NCBI GenBank assembly: GCA_964389305.1
Contig: CAYMEK010000042.1
Span: 1 to 38,201, forward strand
From: CAYMEK01 sp964389305
Lineage (GTDB): Bacteria; Spirochaetota; Spirochaetia; SZUA-6; DRHE01
Length of the DNA stretch: 38,201 bases
Reading direction: 5' to 3'
Below the pieces are notes generated by a model. The model saw only the letters and a program-made list of their open reading frames with translations, ran no database searches and was not told where the DNA came from. A program made the translations under genes and the position numbers. Shown here in pieces: positions 32,534 through 38,201 of this stretch; the stretch's first letter is position 1, and every line of letters starts with the position of its first letter.

Positions 32534-32881
32534 GGAGCCCTTCCTTCCAACCTTTTGTCTTCGGCAGCTGAGGAAAAAGATGCTTCCAACGCCGTCTCCG
32601 CTTCGACGTCCTGCCACAGTCTACGATACCATAACGGCAAAGAAGTGAAAATTTATCAGGCAACCACGGATCCATCCTATCGGTCTCTGAAACCCTTCCC
32701 GGCGGAAACACTGTTTGAGCAGCGCAGAGTACTTTCTTTCGAGATATTCTCCAGAAGAAAAATTTATATCGCCTGTCTATATAACTTGAAAAGCGGGAGC
32801 AAACCACTATAATTGCATTATCTGGTCTTCATGCTTTCACAACTCGCTGCGTTCACCCCGACCAGCTACGGGAGGCGAAAA
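32534..32881. other. 348-nt divergent gap with AT-rich promoter region
   Basis: Between the divergent TauE/SafE and EF-hand lipoprotein genes. The right half (32640-32815) is AT-rich and holds the plus-strand promoter listed separately. No gene is supported; ORFs crossing it are shadows. Confidence 0.6.
32786..32813 (+). promoter_or_regulatory. Sigma70-type promoter for the EF-hand/CsgG lipoprotein
   Basis: TTGAAA (32786-32791), 16 bp spacer, perfect TATAAT (32808-32813). It predicts a leader of about 60 nt before the ATG at 32882. Confidence 0.65.
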
Positions 32882-35230
32882 ATGAAAAAAGTCGCTGTTC
32901 TCATTCTGGCCGTGCTCCTTCCCCTGGCCTGCGCAACAGCTCCGCCGCGTGGAGAACCCGAGACCGAAGAACTCATGGATCGCTTCATGACCGGGCTGAG
33001 AGAGGAAAACATCAATGTTCTGATGGGCACTTACTGGCCAGACGCGGAGATGGTCATGATTCAACCTGACGGGAATGAACTCCATTTCAACGGAATCGAG
33101 GAAATCAGGAAGTTGCAGCAGGAGGGTTTCCAGGATCCGGCCCGGCGAAATCTCAAGTTCGGCACACCCGAAGGAGAGGTTCAGGGTAGTTCCGCCACCT
33201 ATCGCATCCTCGTGCAGGCCCCTGCGGCGCAAGTCATGAACCGCTTCGAGCTGACCCGCCGGGACGGAAGGTGGGGCATCATCCGTCAGGTTCTGGAGGT
33301 CCTTCCACCGGAACAGTCACAGGGAAGCACAAGCGGACAGCGCTATCCTGGCCCTCCGGAAGCGACCCCTCTGCTGGAGGCCTGGGAGCGGGTGGTCAGG
33401 ACCCGCGACCTGGAATTGCTCAAGAAGATCATGCCCGAGCCTACCCTATACTACACCCAGGAGACGGGGGAAGAAGTTGTTTTCAGAGGATTTGACGCAT
33501 TCACCGCCTTCAGGCTGGACTTCTTCACCGGGCTAGGTGCGAGAGAGGATTATGTTCTATCTCAACTTTATGAAGAACATAGGATGTCGGGCATGCTCGA
33601 CGTCTATGTGTTCGGCAGGGATAGGACAAGAGAGTACATCGCAATAGGAGATGTCAACAGCAATTGGCGTATCGACAACATAGTCCTTATTTCCTCCAAA
33701 GACGGTCCGTTCGTTACCAACAAACTACAGGCCCTGGGCGACCGGAACCAGGATGGTTTCATTACACCGGAGGACGGATCCCCTACGTTCAGCGAGATGG
33801 TGCATTGGTTTTTCAGCGGTCCCCATAACTGCAGAACTCCGTACGACGATTTCTTTGATGAAGACGGGGACGGTTATATCTCAGAGAAGGAGCTGAACAG
33901 CGCCACGGAAGTCTGCTTTCGTTGGGGCTTCCGCTTTGTCCGCGATCTTGATCGAGGAATGACCAGGGAGGTCGATCTCAATAACGATGGCGGTCTGGAT
34001 GATGGTGAAATAGAGCGCATTGCGGACTTCATGCTGGGCAAGACGGAGCTGCCGTTCGAGAGGGCTCGTTTCCTCAATGCCCTGTGGTGGTTTCCCATGC
34101 CGGACGCCCTGTTCCAGGACGTGCCCCGAGAGGTCTCCAACTACATCGATGAGCTGGCCGACGGCAACGGAGATGGACGGATAGACCAGGTGGAACAGAG
34201 GATCATCCTTTCCTCTCTCACCGAGTACCATGAGGCGACAAACTATTTCGAACGGGCTATCGACCGCAATCGAGATGGAGGAATTACCTGGAATGAGGAG
34301 CGGCTCGTCATGCAGGCAGCGGCCATGGGTTGGGGGATTCGTTCCTCGACCCGCCCTCCCTTTCCGGTTATTACCGCCGTTGATGCACTGCTGGACACGA
34401 ACAGGGACGCTTTAGTGGACGCACGGGAAATCCAGCAGGCAGTGGTTCTGTTCTCGGGAGAGACCGGGGCTGTCGCCTCGGTCTCGAAAGACCTCAGGAT
34501 GTTTCTGGACTTCGATGGCAATGGTTCCCTGGAAAGAGGAGAGATCGAAATGGGGAAGGCAAAGCTGCTGTTTCCCCGCAGAATCGATACGCGAAATCGC
34601 ATCGACCGGTCCTGGGACCGAGACGGGAACGGGTATCTGGACGCCTCGGAACTGGGAATTACCGCAGGGGACTCCAGCGGAAATCCTCTGCCTCCCTTCC
34701 ACGAACGGATCGATCTGTATCGCCGTCAGGGAGATACCGGACGGATCGCCCGAGAAAAGGAGGCGATAGCCGCCGGGCGGGACATCTCTCCGATTGTATC
34801 CGCATCCGGGTACGGTGATCGCACCCGGGAGTTGAAAGGCAAGCACCTGGCGGTTCTGGAAGTCAAGGCCGGGCTGGTCGCTCTGGATCCTAAAGTCACC
34901 AAGATCCTAACCCTGTTCATCGAAAACGCCTTCGTGAACCTCAGCTCCGTCACAATTGTGGACAGGAGGAATCTGGACAACGTCATGGACGAGATGTCCA
35001 TCCAGGCATCGGGTATTGTAGACGAGGACACGGCGATCAAAGTGGGTAAACTGTCCGGCGCCGAAGTGATCGCCGTAGGAGAGATCAATCAACTGGAAGA
35101 CACCTATTACCTGAACGTTAAGCTCATATCCGTGGAAACCGGAGAGATCCTGGGCTGCTGCATCTCCACGGCTCAAGATACGAAGGAGTTCCTGGAAATG
35201 GCGAACCGGGTGGTGGACGGGCTCTTTTAA
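32882..35230 (+). CDS. Large lipoprotein: NTF2-like domains, eight EF-hand-like loops, CsgG domain
   Basis: 782 residues from ATG 32882, with GGGAGG about 7 nt upstream. Signal peptide with lipobox LPLAC (Cys at residue 17). Residues ~27-135 and ~155-275 look like two DUF4440/NTF2-like domains ('LMDRFMTGLREENINVLMGTYW'; 'LLEAWERVVRTRDLELLKKIM'). From ~280 to ~620 there are eight 12-residue EF-hand-like loops: DRNQDGFITPED, DEDGDGYISEKE, DLNNDGGLDDGE, DGNGDGRIDQVE, DRNRDGGITWNE, DTNRDALVDARE, DFDGNGSLERGE and DRDGNGYLDASE. The last ~130 residues match CsgG/LpoB-like lipoproteins ('SVTIVDRRNLDNVMDEMS', 'DTAIKVGKLSGAEVIAVGEI', 'KLISVETGEILG'). Predicted to be a calcium-binding envelope lipoprotein. 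Its specific job is unknown. Confidence 0.85.
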   Translation: MKKVAVLILAVLLPLACATAPPRGEPETEELMDRFMTGLREENINVLMGTYWPDAEMVMIQPDGNELHFNGIEEIRKLQQEGFQDPARRNLKFGTPEGEVQGSSATYRILVQAPAAQVMNRFELTRRDGRWGIIRQVLEVLPPEQSQGSTSGQRYPGPPEATPLLEAWERVVRTRDLELLKKIMPEPTLYYTQETGEEVVFRGFDAFTAFRLDFFTGLGAREDYVLSQLYEEHRMSGMLDVYVFGRDRTREYIAIGDVNSNWRIDNIVLISSKDGPFVTNKLQALGDRNQDGFITPEDGSPTFSEMVHWFFSGPHNCRTPYDDFFDEDGDGYISEKELNSATEVCFRWGFRFVRDLDRGMTREVDLNNDGGLDDGEIERIADFMLGKTELPFERARFLNALWWFPMPDALFQDVPREVSNYIDELADGNGDGRIDQVEQRIILSSLTEYHEATNYFERAIDRNRDGGITWNEERLVMQAAAMGWGIRSSTRPPFPVITAVDALLDTNRDALVDAREIQQAVVLFSGETGAVASVSKDLRMFLDFDGNGSLERGEIEMGKAKLLFPRRIDTRNRIDRSWDRDGNGYLDASELGITAGDSSGNPLPPFHERIDLYRRQGDTGRIAREKEAIAAGRDISPIVSASGYGDRTRELKGKHLAVLEVKAGLVALDPKVTKILTLFIENAFVNLSSVTIVDRRNLDNVMDEMSIQASGIVDEDTAIKVGKLSGAEVIAVGEINQLEDTYYLNVKLISVETGEILGCCISTAQDTKEFLEMANRVVDGLF

Positions 35231-35338
35231 GAGGTGCGGCTTGGAGTCTCACTGCGGGATCAGCGAGCCAGACCATATGCGGCTTATCCGGCCATTTCGC
35301 GAATCGCGCCGTGGATAGCTATATAGGTGATTCAAGTC

Positions 35339-35383
35339 TATAATTCGACATGTCATTGCCGAGTTTATAGAGCTCATTATAAA
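35339..35383 (+). promoter_or_regulatory. Promoter region of the 126-residue secreted protein
   Basis: Two candidates: a TATAAT at 35339-35344 with a poor -35, and TTGCCG (35356-35361) with a 16-bp spacer to TATAAA (35378-35383). The second would start transcription inside the ribosome site, so the first may be the working one. Confidence 0.4.
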
Positions 35384-35397
35384 TCGAGGAGGAGATT

Positions 35398-35778
35398 ATG
35401 AAAAAAAATCTACTTGTGCTCATTCTATTCGGGTTACTGATAACAGGTTCGGTAGAATCTCAGGTTGTCTCGTGGACCCACGTCGTCAAAGCATCCGAAT
35501 ACACTCGGGCAAAAACAGCGGATGGCAAGGATTATCTGGTCTACACCTATTACGATGAACGGTTTAATACCACCGACTGGTTTGACACGTGGATAGAAGA
35601 CTGGATGGAAAAGAGCGGCGCTTGGAGTGATTTTGCGCCCACATCGGACAACAATCTCAATCTTTTTCTCTACGACGTCAATTACAACGACGGCTACGTT
35701 ACCTGGAAGGCCTACCCGATGGACCTTGATGTACTCGTGGGTGTGAAGCTAAAGTTCTTCCAGCTGAAGGCTAGATAG
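35398..35778 (+). CDS. Secreted hypothetical protein, 126 residues
   Basis: A strong ribosome site (GAGGAGGAG) precedes ATG 35398. Signal peptide MKKNLLVLILFGLLITGSVES, then a ~105-residue mature protein rich in Trp, Tyr and Asp ('YYDERFNTTDWFDTWIEDWM', 'NNLNLFLYDVNYNDGYVTWKAYP'). No Cys and no known motif. I do not recognise the family. It lies between the EF-hand/CsgG lipoprotein and an NTF2-like secreted protein on the same strand. Confidence 0.8.
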   Translation: MKKNLLVLILFGLLITGSVESQVVSWTHVVKASEYTRAKTADGKDYLVYTYYDERFNTTDWFDTWIEDWMEKSGAWSDFAPTSDNNLNLFLYDVNYNDGYVTWKAYPMDLDVLVGVKLKFFQLKAR

Positions 35779-35841
35779 ATAACAGATTGTCAGGCAAAAC
35801 TTTTAAATCATCATAATGGCTAAAACTAAGGGGTAAATCCC

Positions 35842-36312
35842 ATGACAAGACAATCGATCGTCATCTGCACGCTGGTTCTTTTTCTCTGTCTGGGAGCGGC
35901 AAGTCAGGTCTCCGCTGATTCGGGTGCCGCTGCAAGGGAGATAGGGCGCATCCTCGACCTATTCGAGAAAGCGTATCTGGATGAGGATATTGAACTGATG
36001 GCCTCGGTGATGTCCGATAGAGGTTATGTCCTGATCATGACAAGGGCGGACGATCCCTCTACGGTCTTTGTTTTGGGCAAAAACGAAGCTCTACAGGCGA
36101 TCTCTCGCCGTTTTGACCAGGTCGACTACCTCGAGCATAAGCATATCGATCGCTTGATCAAGGTCAGCGGCCCCATGGCCACCTCCGTCAGTACGATAGT
36201 GGATAGGATGGCTACAGGTCAAACAAATCGAACCCCGATCTACCACATTTTTGCCAGAGAGGATGAAGGGTGGAGGGTGGTGTTTAGTTCAAATCTCCTG
36301 TTCACCGATTAG
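35842..36312 (+). CDS. Secreted NTF2-like (DUF4440/SnoaL-like) protein
   Basis: 156 residues. Signal peptide MTRQSIVICTLVLFLCLGAASQVSA. The mature part follows the NTF2-like pattern: a helix with 'ILDLFEKAYLDEDIELMASVMS' and strands ending in 'YHIFAREDEGWRVVFSSNLLF'. It resembles the NTF2-like domains at the N-terminus of the nearby large lipoprotein ('LLEAWERVVRTRDLELLKKIM'). Such domains often bind small ligands or act as protein interaction modules. No catalytic residues are obvious. Ribosome site AAGGGG is 10 nt upstream. Confidence 0.75.
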   Translation: MTRQSIVICTLVLFLCLGAASQVSADSGAAAREIGRILDLFEKAYLDEDIELMASVMSDRGYVLIMTRADDPSTVFVLGKNEALQAISRRFDQVDYLEHKHIDRLIKVSGPMATSVSTIVDRMATGQTNRTPIYHIFAREDEGWRVVFSSNLLFTD

Positions 36313-36384
36313 AGATGTTCCACTATTGATCAACCGATTCTCTCTGCCCTTTTGCGGGTCGAATAACCGGTGCGGTAGAATCGA

Positions 36385-37305
36385 CTAGCTCTCGATATCG
36401 TTCATCCTTGGTGGAAGCCCACGCAGAATCCGTTTCATCTCATCGTATAGTTCCGAAAATTCCCGGCGGGAAGCTTTCATTTCGAGAGCCCGACATTTTT
36501 CGAACAGGGCCTGCCGGGCCCGTTCGTCCTCCAACACCGTTTCCTGACGAAAAAGCTCTTGCCAGGCCTCCCTTCCGAAGTAGAAACGATGCGCCCTTTC
36601 CGGCAGCTCTCTGACGCGTCTTTTATCCGCCCGTTTCCCCGAAAACTCGAATATAATTGCTATGATCAAAATAGGTAGGATAATCAGGGCCGCCAGCGAA
36701 TACACCGAGGTGATCAGGGGGAAAATTGTCGGACCGAATACCTTGTTCAGGAAGGCTCTAATAAGGCTTTGGTAACCCTCGATCTCCACTTGTGAGGAGA
36801 AGCTGATGCTCAATCCCTTGGCCACGGCCGATCCAAAGCGGGGTAGAAGAACAAAATCCAGGGCGACTAACAGACCCACGAAAAACACAACAAGAAAGCC
36901 GATCCGCAGCCCGTAGGACAACCCATTTTCAGAAGTTAGACTCCGCGGTGGCCGGGAAACCAAAGGCCGCTGCTCGAGGACTTTGCTGGACAGGATTTCT
37001 GCCGTTCGCTCAACCAGTGAACGGTCCACTGTGGCGCCGACGAACAAGGTCTTGGGTGTTCCCTCTTGCAGGTATACCGCGCATGAACCCGGCTTTTCCC
37101 CGGCATTTTCATCCTCGAGAAAATGAGATACGGGGAAGTTACTCCGGGTAAACACCCTCCAGGTACCCTTTTGCGTTTTCAGATCATAGAATTCTTCTGG
37201 GTAAAGAGCGGGTGCCAGAGACATTGCCCGCTCTCGGGCTTCCACATTGGAGGGATTGGGTTTCGCCGACTGGCGTATTAATTGAGCAACGTTCTTTTCC
37301 GCCAT
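36385..37305 (-). CDS. Membrane protein of unknown function, 306 residues
   Basis: ATG 37305 with no clear ribosome site. A cytoplasmic N-terminal ~130 residues precede one strong membrane helix ('IGFLVVFFVGLLVALDFVLL'), a ~45-residue external segment, a second hydrophobic region ('VYSLAALIILPILIIAIIFEF') and a charged cytoplasmic C-terminal domain rich in helices. No motif recognised. It faces the NTF2-like gene and lies downstream of the decayed CsgG paralogue on the same strand. Confidence 0.75.
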   Translation of the reverse strand: MAEKNVAQLIRQSAKPNPSNVEARERAMSLAPALYPEEFYDLKTQKGTWRVFTRSNFPVSHFLEDENAGEKPGSCAVYLQEGTPKTLFVGATVDRSLVERTAEILSSKVLEQRPLVSRPPRSLTSENGLSYGLRIGFLVVFFVGLLVALDFVLLPRFGSAVAKGLSISFSSQVEIEGYQSLIRAFLNKVFGPTIFPLITSVYSLAALIILPILIIAIIFEFSGKRADKRRVRELPERAHRFYFGREAWQELFRQETVLEDERARQALFEKCRALEMKASRREFSELYDEMKRILRGLPPRMNDIES

Positions 37306-37309
37306 AGTT

Positions 37310-37360
37310 TTATCGAGGTGCTTTCATGCATGAGTATGTCCGCTGTATTTGCACGATCAT
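37310..37360 (-). CDS. Possible 16-codon leader ORF
   Basis: On the minus strand, GAGGAGGTAAG is followed by an ATG at 37360 and a 16-residue ORF ending at 37310, 4 nt before the membrane protein start at 37305. The ribosome site is excellent, while the membrane protein has none, so translation of this ORF may feed ribosomes to the next gene. The peptide itself has no recognisable feature. It may be the remnant of something that once followed the CsgG-like gene. Confidence 0.4.
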   Translation of the reverse strand: MIVQIQRTYSCMKAPR

Positions 37361-37377
37361 GACACTTACCTCCTCGT

Positions 37378-38201
37378 TCAAAACAGCTTGAACACCGCGT
37401 CGTTGCACATTTCGTAGAACTCCTTGGCGCTAACCGCGTCGGCGATGCTGGAACCAATGATTTCTGCCGTCTCCACGCTGATCAGCTTGATGTTCAGGTA
37501 GTATATCTCTCCCACATAACTGATACTTCCGATCACAATGATGTCGGCTCCGGACAGCTTGCCGATCTCCACCGCTGTGGATTCGTCAGTCAGGTCACTG
37601 CCCTGAAACTCGTACTCCTTAACGATCTTGGCGATATTCTCGCGGTCAACCACCCGCACCTTGCCCACGTTCACGAAGGCGTTCTCGATGAACACCATCA
37701 CGCCGGCGGCCGTTTCCTCTTCGATAGTCCTGGTTCTGCTGGTGATCCCGACCACTGCCAGCTTCTGGTCCTGGATCCGGCCAAGCTTAATAGAGAACTC
37801 GGACTCGTACGTTTCCCTCCCCTCCTGTTGTTCTTCTACCGTTGTTTCTGATTCCCGGGCTATCTCCAATTCCATCCTTTCAAGCCGTTCCGGGAACGCA
37901 GGAATGTCACCAAGACCACTTACGCCGGCGGCTATACCGATCTCCACCGGGTCCACGAAGCCGTCACGGTTTCGATCTTGCTGGCTGTCAAAAGGCTCCC
38001 TCGGGTTCACCGGGCGAGGCAGCAGGTACAGATCGATGCCTTTCACCAGCTCCGATTCCGGAAACTCTCCTGCTGGTGCCTCCTGATTTGCTCGATCCCG
38101 TTGAAGTGGAGCTCCCGTCCATCGGGTAGCACCAAGACCATCTCTGCCTCCGGCCAATAGGTGCTCATGAGGACATCGATCTTCTTCTCTCTCAGCCCGG
38201 T
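37378..38201 (-). pseudogene. Decayed, internally deleted paralogue of the EF-hand/CsgG lipoprotein (5' end outside window)
   Basis: Reading the minus strand from the window edge, residues 'TGLREKKIDVLMSTYWPEAE' and 'LHFNGIEQIR' match residues ~37-83 of the 782-residue lipoprotein at 32882. After ~52 codons this frame ends at TGA 38045-38043. A second frame, from GTG 38046 to stop 37378 (222 residues), carries one EF-hand loop (DRNRDGFVDPVE) and a complete CsgG domain ('VRVVDRENIAKIV', 'TAVEIGKLSGADIIVIGSI'). The C-terminal part corresponds to residues ~560-782 of the paralogue, so about 475 residues and the reading frame were lost at the junction. The GTG and TGA overlap as GTGA, so re-initiation is possible, but the C-terminal part would lack a signal peptide. 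Pseudogene is the simplest reading; a sequencing frameshift cannot explain the deletion. Confidence 0.8.

Overview
The window reads as a chromosomal stretch of a GC-rich, anaerobic member of the Spirochaetota. The clues are a PilZN3-type protein related to Borrelia PlzA, an NADase-type glycan-binding domain protein, solute-binding proteins whose signal peptides end in a spirochaete-like 'FATGQQE' junction, and an NADH-linked iron-sulfur flavoprotein complex typical of fermentative anaerobes. This assignment is inferred from gene content. No rRNA, tRNA, IS element or CRISPR array was recognised.

Region 1 (1-5130, plus strand) is the most interesting part. A family 5 (peptide-type) solute-binding protein, cut by the window edge, is followed after 5 nt by an unannotated 27-residue ORF (803-886) with a strong ribosome binding site inside the end of the upstream gene. 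Two GC-rich hairpins come next, then a radical SAM enzyme with a textbook seven-cysteine SPASM domain, then a Cache-HAMP-PAS sensor kinase and an overlapping NarL-type response regulator. I read it as a compact, apparently undescribed RiPP (modified peptide) cassette with its own sensing arm.

Region 2 (5131-9969) holds a soluble PAS hybrid kinase, a secreted glycan-binding-like protein, and two minus-strand pairs: a holin-like small membrane protein with a beta-barrel candidate, and a lipoprotein with a small periplasmic helical-repeat protein.

Region 3 (10039-15550, minus) is a translationally coupled three-gene operon for a NuoE/NuoF-like pair and a 1096-residue fusion. The fusion joins a 2Fe-2S domain, a GltD/NfnB-like FAD-NAD(P)H module, ferredoxin clusters and a degenerate molybdopterin-oxidoreductase domain. 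It is a candidate electron-bifurcating NAD(P)H:ferredoxin complex with no hydrogenase H-cluster.

Region 4 (15735-26942) carries a short RecQ helicase with no ordinary start codon, a degenerate PilZ protein, a HypE-like AIR-synthase protein, a MoxR-DUF58-transglutaminase-TPR operon, a conserved hypothetical, a 2Fe-2S ferredoxin and RdgB. Several genes here have consensus promoters whose predicted start point is at or within a few bases of the start codon (leaderless or near-leaderless mRNA).

Region 5 (26943-31699) has an EFR1-type flavodoxin/ferredoxin protein and a sugar ABC transporter (binding protein plus two permeases, no ATPase). It looks somewhat different in base composition and in the longer spacing of its genes.

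Region 6 (31700-38201) has a TauE/SafE transporter, a 782-residue lipoprotein combining NTF2-like domains, eight EF-hand-like loops and a CsgG domain, small secreted proteins, a membrane protein, and a decayed inverted paralogue of the EF-hand/CsgG gene with a large internal deletion.
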